Assembly: GCA_006386115.1 (NCBI GenBank)
Contig: VFIW01000008.1
Location: 806,001-870,000, forward strand
Direction of reading: 5' to 3'
Length of the DNA stretch: 64,000 nt
Origin: Globisporangium splendens
Taxonomy: Eukaryota > Oomycota > Peronosporomycetes > Pythiales > Pythiaceae
Below the pieces are notes generated by a model that worked only from the letters and a program-made list of their open reading frames with translations, ran no database searches and was not told the origin of the DNA. Position numbers and translations under genes: made by a program. Shown piece by piece: positions 19,279 through 30,894 of the stretch. Positions within the stretch are counted from its first letter, which is position 1. Each line of letters begins with the position of its first letter.

Positions 19279-22038
19279 AGAGAGAGAGAGAAGGTAATTC
19301 TATTTAACTTATGATCTACATATAGTTTAAGAATTCCTGAGTCTCATTAACACTGCTGACAGTGAGGTGTTTCTAAGTTTTGACGGTGTGGCACCGATAT
19401 CATTGTCGAGTAGAACTGCGACTTGGGACATAAGAATTTGATCGTTCCCCCGCGATTCGTCGGTGAGTATCTTCGCACTCTTGGAGTTCATTGCCACGTT
19501 GGCGAGAAGATCGGCCATTTTGTTTTGTTCTCGTTTTGTGTGATTCCAGGAGATCCACGCAAAGTTGGCGATGATTTGGTTTACCCGAACTGCTAGTGGC
19601 TGCAACTCGGTCTGGCGTATTGAGGCGAACCCGTTCTGGGCTGCGATAATCATTTGGCTGTCTCCGAAGACTTCCAACTTGACTTCATAGTGCTGTAGGT
19701 AGTGTGCACTGTATGCCAGGCCATCTTTCAGCGCGTTGTACTCGCACCGGTTGTTCGTGACTTCTGGTCCCATGTACGCATAGCCGCATGCTTTGAGTTC
19801 CCATCGATTGCTGCGTTCATTCAGGAAGATGAGTGCCCATCCGCTGCCTCCTGGACCTGGGTTGCCGCGTGCACCTCCATCGAAATACAAACGCGCTGTC
19901 GCCCACGCTTCAAGTTGGCGCGACATGTCTTGTCTCTCCAGTACGCTGAGCAGTTGGCTCAGGCAAGTTGCATTGATCTTTTCTCCTTTGAGCGTTCTCA
20001 TCCGATGAACCACAGCTCGCACTTGCATCACACACGCTGTCCACACACACTTGGTGCTTTCTTCGATAGCAACGTGTTGCCGTTCATGCACTATTTCCAC
20101 TCTCGTTCTCCACAGCAATACTGGGATGCTTGATGTGACGATAAACCACAGTTTCTGTAGTGCTGTCGAGTGTTCCGGAGTAATGAACCCGAAGCTGCTT
20201 TTCCAATTCCCGGAGCAAAGATCGTTGACCTGGCGGGGCTGTGCGGCTAGCAATATGAGGCAGGAAGAGATTGAGTGCTTGCTCCGTCAATGTTCGGCCA
20301 ATCCATCGCCCGAGGAAGACCGTCCACGCGGCTTGTGCTCGCTTGCAACTCCAGACTATGTGTGATAGTTTCTTTTGTCTCCCCACATCCGGCATTGCTT
20401 GGACACGCCGAAGACTCGATCCTTCCCGGATGGAACAGGTTGAGCTGCATCGTAGAAATCCGGTATGTCGTCCACATCTGATACGGTGTAAGACATCCTC
20501 GTTGCTTCCATAGATCTGCTGGTAGCCGATACTGCACATGACTGTACCACTGATCCGTTTTCGCGACTTCGTTGAGCTTGTCTACGAGTACTCCGAGACC
20601 TTGATACAACTTGCTGTGCAGCCTCCGTGTTCTTGCTCGGTCAATTGTCTTCTGGATGCTGTTTGGGGGAGTACGTTCATGCACCAGCCACGGACAGTGC
20701 GTCGTGAGCGGGTGAGGTTTGAATGTCCACCCTACAGTTTTTATTTCTTCTTCGATCATTGCAACGTCTTGTTGGCAAGTAGCATCCCCGGTCCAGTCGG
20801 TCACTGTCCAGAGAACTCCGTTTGCTTGCCGTTGCATCTGAATGTAGTCCGTGTGGCTCCTCTCCGACCCTGGCATCGCGATGATGGTTCCCATGCCGTT
20901 GCTGATCCACTTGTACTCTCGTTTTGTGGGTTTCCTGCTCCACGGCTCCTGGTGACTGATTAGCTGGTTGCCTGCATCGATTTCCATCTCCGGTGAGCAT
21001 AGAATGATGCTGGTTACGAGTTTTCGCAGGACGGCCCTTCGTTTGGACATGAGAGTCGCCGTCATGGTTGGTAGCCGCACGGAGAACACTCGCTCTTCTT
21101 CCCGTCTCACGTTGAAGCTGGCCAAATTGCATTCCTTCAGGAAAGAAACCGTTTTGACCGTGTACTGCTCGCCTTGACTGTCGATTATCCAGGGGTTGTC
21201 GTTCCACTGGAAGGATGGCCAGAACGCTCGAGTCTCTTCCGATAGCTGATGTATCGTCTGCTCAGGTTTTCTCCCAAAATACACACCTACACGTCCGTCT
21301 GATCTCCACTCGAGGTCCACGGTCGGTAGCAAGGATTCCATTTGCCGCTTTAGATCGTCTTTCCACGCGGGATTGCGTCCCTCTGCAGCCACCAGGTCTT
21401 CACCGAGATACTCCCACCCGAGTCTGTGGATATTGTTCGTCTGGTACAGCCTTGCCTGTGCGTGCTGGCTTCGCTCCTTGGGTGAGATCGCGCAGCATCC
21501 CCAGTTTTGACTTTTGTCCTGATGAACCTGTTCATGCCAAGCTTCTGTATACCTGTCTCGCGCTCGCTGTAGCCACCGAGTTGTCCGCCGCATCGCTTGT
21601 CGCTTTATTGCCAGAGGTATTGAATAGAGACCAATACCTCCTTCCTTGACCGGCAGGTAGAGCAGGGAAGGACTCACCTTGTGCCTCATGCCGTCTGTGC
21701 CGAGTGTCGATTTCCACAAAAATTGCTTTTGTAGGTTCACTAGCTGATCCACGACCTTCGCTGGGGGCTTGATGTAGCCGGCAGTGAATAGAATCGACGG
21801 CAGCAAGACCGAATTCAGTATAAGCACTCTCCCCACCACACTGTTGGAGACTTTGGTCGCGATGATCAATCTTGTTCGGAGCTTTTGCAGGCGGTCCTCC
21901 CAATTAGCTTGTGTGATGTTCCCGGTTCCTATTTGGATGCCAAGGTACCTCACCGTCTCTCCATGCTTCAGGATTGGAATGCCGCATCTTTGTTCTTGGA
22001 CTACTGCTGTGTTGAGACTGATATAGCTGCTTTTCGTT
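19279..22038 (-). pseudogene. LINE-A segment 1: 3' part of RT and RNase H
   Basis: A 5'-truncated copy matching 35617 to about 38376. It starts inside RT after the catalytic motif ([20 protein letters not shown]), goes through the thumb and connection region and ends with RNase [42 protein letters not shown] and [11 protein letters not shown]. Stop at 19327-19329, then a 48-base 3' UTR ending in (CT)n on the element strand. A 2-base deletion near 20365 and an extra base near 20207 break the frame. The 5' junction (CTTTTCGTT to LINE-B tail) shows no duplication. Confidence 0.88.
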
Positions 22039-25000
22039 CCTTTATTTTCTTTATAAGGTGAGGTATATTTAGGTTCATCTTCGTGACCTACAATATCCAT
22101 TCTCCTACCTAATCTTCATTACGAATTTCATCTAGGAGTGTAAATGTGTCTATAGCGCGGATTGCAATAGATCACTTCTGAATGCTAAATAATCTTTGAC
22201 CAGGATGGCATGTTCTCTTGGTCCTATGTGAGGCTGCCTTGTGTTGTCCAATGACCTTGGGTCTTCCGAACTTCGCATAAGCCAATGCATGACGTCGTTG
22301 TCAAGATCCTGGGTGAGATTGTTGAAAGCAGCTCGATGAGTTGGGAAGTGAACCTGCGTTGAGGTTCTGGTGTCCATGGCTAGGTTGGCGGCTGAGTCCG
22401 CCATCTTGTTGAAGGCACGGTAGTGATGGTACCATCCTCGGATGTCGATGCAATCCGCGAGTCGTCGACTTGTCTGGTATAAACGTGCCAATCGGTGCTG
22501 TCGAGGGGACCGATGCATTCTCTGTTGGGAGATAATGAGTGCACTGTCTCCAATCACGTACAACGGTTCGAGGTGACTGCGTTGGGCTTCTCGGAGTCCA
22601 TGTATGAGACCCCAGCACTCGGCAAAGTTGTTGGTCGTGTCCTTCCTGCTATACGCCATGCTGGCGGCCCAAATTAAACTGGCTGTGTGCGAGTCCTTAT
22701 GGACACGCACGATAATGGATCCAGTCCCTCCTGGTCCTGGATTGCCGCGTGATCCACCATCGAAAACAACAGGTAAACGCCGCGAGTATCATTTGGAGTC
22801 AAGGGGATGGCGTCGGTTTGGCTGAGAAAGCAGTCGATATAGGCTTTGAGAACTGTTGCAGACGTGTGACCGTCAGAGTCTCCAGCTTGAGCTTCAGCGA
22901 GTCGTATGAGGTTTCGCATTCCTGCCTCTAATCTGGTCATCATGATCGCCATCTCAGCAGTCGATTTGATTGGATCCGAATCCATGCGTCGCAGATGCGC
23001 ACACCAAATGGCTTGTATGAGCGACGCGCTCATATATCGCCACAGCATGTGTGCGACGGGATAGAGGTGATCTTGGAGATGTTCATTGGAGAACTTGTGT
23101 CCGATAATGTGTCTCTTGATCGTGGTCCATGCATGCCTTGGAGTATCTGGTAGATCCAGACTGAAGATCCAGATTGCGGGGTCGTGACCAGGAGTGATTC
23201 CGATCTTCGCCCATAGCGCATAAAAGTAGTTCCACACGAGTTTGGCTTTCGGACACTCCCAGAATAGATGTTGAACAGAAGATTGGACAACTTGGGAGCA
23301 TTCGGGGTTCGAGCAGGATAGATCAGCTTTCTCCTAGTTCCACATGGAGAGTCGGTTGGCTTTCAGCCGGAGAAGAGTCTGGGCTGTATAAACTGTAATC
23401 CCTGGGATGTTGTGTAATTCGCTCCATTGGATTAATTGCAGTCCTGGCCACAGAGATCCTGCTGTTTGGACAGCTTTGTTGACTGCTGCATCTCGAGTAT
23501 CTTTGCCAATTTGTGTCCTCGTTGCTGCAACTTGTTGCCGATAGAAAGATCTGGTCGTATTGTATCGTCCGTTGCCACCCCATAGTTGCACGATTCTTGT
23601 GAAACGTGGATGTGCATGAAACGATACCTTCTGCCCGTTCAAGTCTCTTGTTGTCATGACGTCACAGTCCATTGCGGAGTGAACTGTATGCGTAGCTTTG
23701 ACTAGGGTCGTGTCGACGTGGGTCCGAGTTGCTTCACTGGTGTGCAGATGCCATTCGTGGTTATAACGACGTTGCCCGTTGTACAGCCGAAGCACATTTG
23801 TTTGCTGTGGTCGATACAGAAGCTGTGGGAAGTTGGATACCAACGTAGCACATAACCGCTCGAGCGCTCGAATAGACGGCCGGGAGAATCCGGAGATTCC
23901 ACATGTTGGGATGGAGTTGAGCACTCCTGGTCTTATCCACTCCCATCGAAGTATGTCACCCAGTTGTGCTGTTCCAACTGATAATGATGTGTGAGCAAGC
24001 TTGTAAGGGGAGCCGTTGGAATCAAGAGCCACCCATCTGCAGTCGAGGTCATGTATGGTAGCCATTCTGCACAGAATGTCCCACGTAGCTTTCGTCCTTC
24101 AGCGATGATACCTGGAAGCCTGTCAGACATTTTAGAGCTGAGGTCGATCTGGAACACATCGCCGTCCCATTGAGTCTGCACAATTGTCGACTTGAAGTGC
24201 TCGTAACACCAACGTACATTGTCACGTTCTCTGGGCTCATAGGGTCGAGAATGGAGCGACTCACATAATGCTGCGCCAGTTGTCCACATGTTATCACGAA
24301 GCTGGAGTGGCCGCCTTGGAATTGCATCGAGCGACGTGATGTACGTCGAAGAAGCCCTTGTGTTGTGCAGCAAGATTTCCCCGATGACCTGATCGATGTG
24401 AGAGGTAGTGATTGCCCATTTGGAGACTGCTGTGGTACTCATCGTCATCAGCTCAGTTCTGATGTTGGGTACTGACAAGCCTCCATTCATTTTTTTGAGC
24501 TCAGCTTGTTCTTCCTTCATCCACGGTTTCGCAGGCTTACCGTTCCTTGAGCCCAGACAAATTGTTTCACTAGATCGTGTAGCTGATTGACAATAGCCGT
24601 AGAGGGCCAGGAGTGCCTGGCCACGTAAAGCACTTTGGGTATGATGACGGCACTGGCAACTGCTGCGCGTTGGGCGACAGAGTGAGTTTTGAGACGCGCA
24701 AGTCGAAGTCTGACACGTAAGGCTTGGATGCACTTGGACCAGTTACTTGCATTCGAAGGCGTTTGTCCGACTTGGATGCCGAAGTAGCGGCAATGTTCCT
24801 CACGTTGTAGCACATGAATGTCACTGACTGACTCTTCGGTGGAGCTATATTCCTTGTTCAGCGGTAATACTGCAGATTTGTGCCGATTGACTCAAAGCCC
24901 AGAAGCTGCTCCATATTTGTCCAGGATTGCAAACACGGCGTTAATATCCTTGGGATCGCTAAGATAAATGGTCGTGTCGTCTGCGTATCCTCCAAGTCTA

Positions 25001-26050
25001 ACCTCAGTTGCGCATCCTGCTGCCTGGAGTTCCACGCCGTGTATTTCGTCACTCGCTTCGATTTTCCGATAAAGAACCTCTAACGCCAAGATGAAGAGAA
25101 GAGGGGCCAGCGGACACCCTTGACGAATTCCGGATGTTACGTTGTACTTTCTCGACAGTAAACCGTTGGCAATGAACTTGTAAGTGGTTTGAGAGTGTAA
25201 CACCTTCACTAAGCGTACGAACTTCAATGGGAATCCAAGATGCTGGAGCGCTTGTACCAGAAAACTGCGATCGATTGAATCATAGGCTTTAGCAAAATCA
25301 AGGAGCAACGCGATCGCTCTGGACATGGCGGGGTCGCTCGTGGCCCGCTGTTGCGCAGCCAATAACACATCGATCGTCGTCGGGATTGCTCGCCCTGGAA
25401 CGAAACCAGCTTGCATGTGATGGATAAGCCAAGGGAGCACAGTTCGTATTCTGGTTGCAAATATTCGTGTGAATATTTTGTAATCAGAGTTGAGGAGTGC
25501 GATTGGCGTGTAGTCCAGCGGTGACGCGGCAGAGACGGACTTTTTTATGCAGTGAATATGTGCTTCACTGAACGAACTTGGTAGAACGCATTCGGGTATC
25601 CACAAGTTGAAAAGTCGCTCGAATAGGCCGATAATCTCGTCACAGTGGTCTCTGTACCAGTCGTTGCCGAGTTCGTCAGGACCGTGAGCTTTGCCTCTCT
25701 TGCATTTCTTCACAGCCTGTTTAATTTCACTCGAATCGATCGGTTTGAGCAGGAAGCCTAATCTGTCCGACGGAGGAACAGCTGTTCCTGGATCAAGGAT
25801 TTGATCGATGTCAGTTTGCAGAGTGGGCGCCTGTTGCATGATTGATTTCCATCCTTCTCCAATGTCGTCAGCAAGTTCTCGTGAACGCATGGGTCCGTAA
25901 GTAGCTGTGCCACCGAGTGTGAAGATAGTGTTGTCAAGGAACTTGGTCGAGATACGCTTGTAGAAGGATTTGCTCGTTTTTCGTTCATGATGCATGTGCT
26001 CCCGAAAAATGCGGTCCCGTTTTGAAGCCTGCCACTTAGATTTGCATTCT
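22039..26050 (-). pseudogene. LINE-B segment 1: 5'-truncated RT and RNase H
   Basis: A 5'-truncated copy matching 26051 to about 30058. It begins in the region before RT (CKSKWQASKRDRIFREHM), then carries the RT core ([52 protein letters not shown]) and C-terminal RNase H ([39 protein letters not shown]). Lesions: CGA to TGA at about 24892, 1-base losses near 24550, 24030 and 22766, and an in-frame TAG at about 23335 shared with segment 2. RNase H ends at 22150; the 3' UTR and tail run to 22039. Confidence 0.88.
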
Positions 26051-26155
26051 TTATCTTTATAAGGTGAGGTATATTTAGGTTCATCTTCGTGACCTACAAT
26101 ATCCATTCTCCTACCTAATCTTCATTGCGAATTTCATCTAGGAGTGTAAATGTGT

Positions 26156-27340
26156 CTATAGCGAGGATTGCAATAGATCACTTCTGAATGCTAAATAATC
26201 TTTGGCCAGGATGGCATGTTCTCTTGGTCCTATGTGAGGCTGCCTTGTGTTGTCCAATGACCTTGGGTCTTCCGAACTTCGCATAAGCAAATGCATGACG
26301 TCGTTGTCAAGATCCTGGGTGAGATTGTTGAAAGCAGCTCTTTGAGTTGGGAAGTGGACCTGCGTTGAGGTTCTGGTGTTCATGGCTAGGTTGGCGGCTG
26401 AGTCCGCCATCTTGTTGAAGGCACGGTAGTGATGGTACCATCCTCGGATGTCGATGCAATACGCGAGTCGTCGACTTGTCTGGTATAAACGTGCCAATCG
26501 GTGCTGTCGAGGGGACCGATGCATTCTCTGTTGGGAGATAATGAGTGCACTGTCTCCAATCACGTACAACGGTTCGAGGTGACTGCGTTGGGCTTCTCGG
26601 AGTCCATGTATGAGACCCCAGCACTCGGCAAAGTTGTTGGTCGTGTCCTTCCTGCTATACGCCATGCTCGCGGCCCAAATTAAACTGGCTGTGTGCGAGT
26701 CCTCATGGACACGCACGATAATGGATCCAGTCCCTCCTGGTCCTGGATTGCCGCGTGATCCACCATCGAAAAACAACAGGTAAACGCCGCGAGTATCACT
26801 TGGAGTCAAGGGGACGGCGTCGGTTTGGCTGAGAAAGCAGTCGACATATGCCTTGAGAACTGCTGCAACCGTGTGACCGTCAGAGTCTCCAGCTTGCACT
26901 TCAGCGAGTCGTGCGAGGTTTCGCATTCCTGCCTCTAATCTGGTCATCATGATCGCCATCTCAGCAGTCGATTTGATTGGATCCGAGTCCATGCGTCGCA
27001 GATGCGCACACCAAATGGCTTGTATGAGCGACGCGCTCATATATCGCCACAGCATGTGTGCGACGGAATAGAGGTGATCTTGGAGATGTTCATTGGAGAA
27101 CTTGTGTCCGATAATGTGTCTCTTGATCGTGATCCATGCATGCCTTGGAGTATGTGGTAGATCCAGACTGAAGATCCAGATTGCGGGGTCGTGACCAGGA
27201 GTGATTCCGATCTTCGCCCATAGCGCATAGAAGTAGTTCCACACGAGTTTGGCTTTCGGACACTCCCAGAATAGATGTTGAACAGAAGATTGGACAACTT
27301 GGGAGCATTCGGGATTCGAGCAGGATAGATCAGCTTTCTC
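26156..27340 (-). CDS. LINE-B RNase H domain and zinc-knuckle-like connector
   Basis: This continues the RT frame past an in-frame TAG. It opens with a Cys/His cluster (CSNPECSQ, then HLFWECPK) resembling the knuckle between RT and RNase H in many LINEs, followed by KLVWNYFYALWAKIG. RNase H follows, with the catalytic acids in [26 protein letters not shown] and GDSALII plus a final MAD. RNase H removes template RNA during cDNA synthesis. The frame is intact here; segment 1 has the same domain with one A lost near 22766. The RGNPGPGG block is reminiscent of archaeal-type RNases H. Confidence 0.82.
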   Translation of the reverse strand, partial: EKADLSCSNPECSQVVQSSVQHLFWECPKAKLVWNYFYALWAKIGITPGHDPAIWIFSLDLPHTPRHAWITIKRHIIGHKFSNEHLQDHLYSVAHMLWRYMSASLIQAIWCAHLRRMDSDPIKSTAEMAIMMTRLEAGMRNLARLAEVQAGDSDGHTVAAVLKAYVDCFLSQTDAVPLTPSDTRGVYLLFFDGGSRGNPGPGGTGSIIVRVHEDSHTASLIWAASMAYSRKDTTNNFAECWGLIHGLREAQRSHLEPLYVIGDSALIISQQRMHRSPRQHRLARLYQTSRRLAYCIDIRGWYHHYRAFNKMADSAANLAMNTRTSTQVHFPTQRAAFNNLTQDLDNDVMHLLMRSSEDPRSLDNTRQPHIGPREHAILAKDYLAFRSDLLQSSL

Positions 27341-29449
27341 CTAGTTCCACATGGAGAGTCGATTGGCTTTCAGCCGGAGAAGAGTCTGGGCTGTATAAGC
27401 AGTAATCCCTGGGATGTTGTGTAATTCGCTCCATTGGATTAATTGCAGTCCTGGCCACAGAGATCCTGCTGTTTGGACAGCTTTGTTGACTGCTGCATCT
27501 CGAGTATCTTTGCCAATTTGTGTCCTCGTTGCTGCAACTTGTTGCCGATAGAAAGATCTGGTGGTATTGTATCGTCCGTTGCCACCCCGTAGTTGCACGA
27601 TTCTTGTGAAACGTGGATGTGCATGGAACGACACCTTCTGCCCGTTCAAGTCTCTTGTTGCCATGATGTCACAGTCCGTTGCGGAGTGAATTGTATGCGT
27701 AGCTTTGACTAGGGTCGTGTCGACGTGGGTCAGAGTTGCTTCACTGGTGTGCAGATGCCATTCGTGGTTATAATGACGTTGTCCGTTGTACAGCCGAAGC
27801 ACATTTGTTTGCTGTGGCCGATACAGAAGCTGTGGGAAGTTGGATACCAACGTAGCACATAACCGCTCGAGCGCTCGAATAGACGGCTGGGAGAATCCGG
27901 AGATTCCACATGTTGGGATGAAGTTAAGCACTCCTGGTCTTATCCACTCCCATCGAAGTATGTCACCCAGTTGTGCTGTTCCAACTGATACTGATGTGTG
28001 AGCAAGCTTGTAAAGGGAGCCGTTGGAATCAAGAAGCCACCCATCTGCAGTCGAGGTCATGTATGGCAGCCATTCTGCACAGAATGTCCCACGTAGCTTT
28101 CGTCCTTCGGCGATGATACCTGGAAGCCTGTCAGACATTTTAGAGCTGAGGTCGATCTGGAACACATCGCCGTCCCATTGAGTCTGCACAATTGTCGACT
28201 TGAAGTGCTCGTAACACCAACGTACATTATCACGTTCTCTGGTCTCATAGGGTCGAGAATGGAGCGACGCACACAATGCTGCGCCAGTTGTCCACATGTT
28301 ATCACGAAGCTGGGGTGGCCGCCTCGGAATTGCATCGAGCGGCGTGATGTACGTCGAAGAAGCCCTTGTGTTGTGCAGCAAGATTTCTCCGATGACCTGA
28401 TCGATGTGAGAGGTAGTGATTGCCCATTTGAAGACTGCTGTGGCACTCATCGTCATCAGCTCAGTTCTGATGTTGGGCACCGACAAGCCTCCATTCATTT
28501 TTTTGAGCTCAGCTTGTTCTTCCTTCATCCACGGTTTCGCAGGCTTACCATTCCTTGAACCCCAGACAAATTGTTTCACTAGGTCATGTAGCTGATTGAC
28601 AATAGCCGTAGAGGGCCAGGAGTGCCTGGCCACGTAAAGCACTTTGGGTATGATGACGGCACTGGCAATTGCTGCGCGTTGGGCGACAGAGTGAGTTTTG
28701 AGACGCGCAAGTCGAAGTCTGACACGTAAGGATTGGATGCACTTGGACCAGTTACTTGCATTCGAAGGCGTTTGTCCGACTTGGATGCCGAGGTAGCGGC
28801 AATGTTCCTCACGTTGTAGCACATGAATGTCACTGACTGACTCTTCGGTGGAGCTATATTCCTTGTTCAACGGTAATACTGCAGATTTGTGCCGATTGAC
28901 TCGAAGCCCAGAAGCTGCTCCATATTTGTCCAGGATTGCAAACACGGCGTTAATATCCTTTGGATCGCTAAGATAAATGGTCGTGTCGTCTGCGTATCCT
29001 CCAAGTCTGACCTCAGTTGCGCATCCTGCTGCCTGGAGTTCAACGCCGTGTATTTCGTCACTCGCTTCGATTTTCCGATAAAGAACCTCTAACACCAAGA
29101 TGAAGAGGAGAGGGGCCAGCGGACATCCTTGACGAATTCCGGATGTTACGTTGTACTTTCTCGACAGGAAACCGTTGACAATGAACTTGTACGTGGTTTG
29201 AGAGTGTAACACCTTCACTAAGTGTACGAACTTCAATGGGAATCCAAGATGCTGGAGCGCTTGTGTCAGAAAGCTGCGATCGAGTGAATCATAGGCTTTA
29301 GCAAAATCAAGGAGCAACGCGATCGCTCTGGACATGGCGGGGTCACTCGTGGCCCGCTGTTGTGCAGCCAATAGCACATCGATCGTAGTCGGGATTGCTC
29401 GCCCTGGAACGAAACCAGCTTGCGTGTGATGGATAAGCCAAGGGAGCAC
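27341..29449 (-). CDS. LINE-B reverse transcriptase, main part
   Basis: 702 open codons. RT palm motifs: [39 protein letters not shown] (catalytic Asp pair encoded near 28985) and RVNRHKSAV, then thumb and a long connection region. The frame upstream (29550-30046) holds fingers motifs (AHGPDELGNDWYKDHCDE) but is shifted by one lost T in a run near 29550 that segment 1 still has. The 3' end is an in-frame TAG (27341-27343) also present in segment 1. RT primes cDNA at nicked target DNA. Confidence 0.87.
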   Translation of the reverse strand: MLPWLIHHTQAGFVPGRAIPTTIDVLLAAQQRATSDPAMSRAIALLLDFAKAYDSLDRSFLTQALQHLGFPLKFVHLVKVLHSQTTYKFIVNGFLSRKYNVTSGIRQGCPLAPLLFILVLEVLYRKIEASDEIHGVELQAAGCATEVRLGGYADDTTIYLSDPKDINAVFAILDKYGAASGLRVNRHKSAVLPLNKEYSSTEESVSDIHVLQREEHCRYLGIQVGQTPSNASNWSKCIQSLRVRLRLARLKTHSVAQRAAIASAVIIPKVLYVARHSWPSTAIVNQLHDLVKQFVWGSRNGKPAKPWMKEEQAELKKMNGGLSVPNIRTELMTMSATAVFKWAITTSHIDQVIGEILLHNTRASSTYITPLDAIPRRPPQLRDNMWTTGAALCASLHSRPYETRERDNVRWCYEHFKSTIVQTQWDGDVFQIDLSSKMSDRLPGIIAEGRKLRGTFCAEWLPYMTSTADGWLLDSNGSLYKLAHTSVSVGTAQLGDILRWEWIRPGVLNFIPTCGISGFSQPSIRALERLCATLVSNFPQLLYRPQQTNVLRLYNGQRHYNHEWHLHTSEATLTHVDTTLVKATHTIHSATDCDIMATRDLNGQKVSFHAHPRFTRIVQLRGGNGRYNTTRSFYRQQVAATRTQIGKDTRDAAVNKAVQTAGSLWPGLQLIQWSELHNIPGITAYTAQTLLRLKANRLSMWN

Positions 29450-30046
29450 AGTTCGTAATCTGGTTGCAAATATCCGTGTGAATATTTTGTAATCAGAGTT
29501 GAGGAGTGCGATTGGCGTGTAGTCCAGCGGCGATGCAGCAGAGACGGACTTTTTATGCAGTGAATATGTGCTTCACTGAACGAACTTGGTAGAACGCATT
29601 CGGGTATCCACAAGTTGAAAAGTCGCTCGAATAGACCGGTAATCTCGTCGCAGTGGTCTTTGTACCAGTCGTTGCCGAGTTCGTCAGGACCGTGAGCTTT
29701 GCTTCTCTTGCGTTTCTTCACAGCCTGTTTAATCTCACTCGAATTGATCGGTTTGAGCAGGAAGCCTAATCTGTCCGACGGAGGAATAGCTGTTCCTGGA
29801 TCAAGGATTTGATCGATGTCAGTTTGCAGAGTGAGCGCCTGTTGCATGATTGATTTCCATCCTTCTCCCATGTCGTCAGCAAGTTCTCGTGAACGCATGG
29901 GTCCGTAAGTCGCTGTGCCACCGAGTGTGAAGATAGTGTTGTCAAGGAACTTGGTAGAGATACGCTTGTAGAAGGATTTGCTCGTTTTTCGTTCATGATG
30001 CATGTGCTCCCGAAAAATGCGGTCCCGTTTCGAAGCCTGCCACTTA

Positions 30047-30894
30047 GATTTGCATTCTGCAATGGCACGACGAATACTCGTGGCGGTAGCAAGAAACTCT
30101 TGCGACAGCTCCACGTTTTGACCACCCACCGCTCCACCAGAGTGACCGAGCATTTGCGCTTCTGATTCTGAGAGACGTCGTTGCAACCTCTGGATTTTCT
30201 TCTTGTATCCTTGATTCAATCTGGCGAAGTACGATTTTTTAGCTTCAAGGTACCCGATCCTGAGCGCGATCTTGGCTTCGTCCCACCAATTTGCTGTGGC
30301 CAGAGCATAATCACGAGGCGAAGAGTAACGCCCACGTAATTCATCAAGTTGATCATGAGCTCTTTCGAAGAAATCTTTTCCAATACTCGCCGCATGCGCC
30401 GCTGCATTCTTCGGAAGTGGATAGACAACTCGAGGTTTCTTGCTTTGGATCACCTTGTCAGGAGCAGCTAGATTTGCATTCTGCAATGGCACGACGAATA
30501 CTCGTGGCGGTGGCAAGAAACTCTTGCGACAACTCCACGTTTTGATCACTCACCGCTCCACCAGAGTGATCGAGCATCTGCGCTTCTGATTCTGAGAGGC
30601 GTCGTTGCAACCTCTGGATTTTCTTCTTGTATCCTTGGTTCAATCTGGCGAAGTACGATTTTTTAGCTTCAAGGTACCCGATCCCGAGCGCGACCTTGGC
30701 TTCATCCCACCAATTTGCTGTGGCCAGAGCATAATCACGAGGCGAAGAGTAACGTCCACGTAACTCATCAAGTTGATCATGAGCTTTTTCGAAGAAATCT
30801 TTTCCAATAATCGCCGAATGCGCCGCTGCATTCTTCGGAAGTGGATAGACAACTCGAGGTTTCTTGCTTTGGATCACCTTGTCAGGAGCAGCTA
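30047..30894. repeat. 424-bp tandem duplication in LINE-B
   Basis: Units 30047-30470 and 30471-30894 are nearly identical and directly adjacent. Segment 1 stops just past the left unit boundary, so it cannot show the single state. 424 is not divisible by three, so the duplication breaks the pol frame between endonuclease and RT. The unit boundary (TAGATTTGCATT) lies within about 12 bases of where segment 1 is 5'-truncated. Confidence 0.9.

Noticed and set aside
20960..21180. Plus-strand frames opposite LINE-A (for example 20538-20963 and 37305-37583) as antisense genes like those in the gypsy elements
   Set aside because: They are short, begin at no promoter-like site, and lie opposite strongly constrained RT-connection sequence.
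19279..22140. LINE-B segment 1 as a simple nested insertion into LINE-A
   Set aside because: The rest of LINE-A does not resume on the far side of LINE-B segment 1; LINE-A restarts from its 3' tail at 35617.
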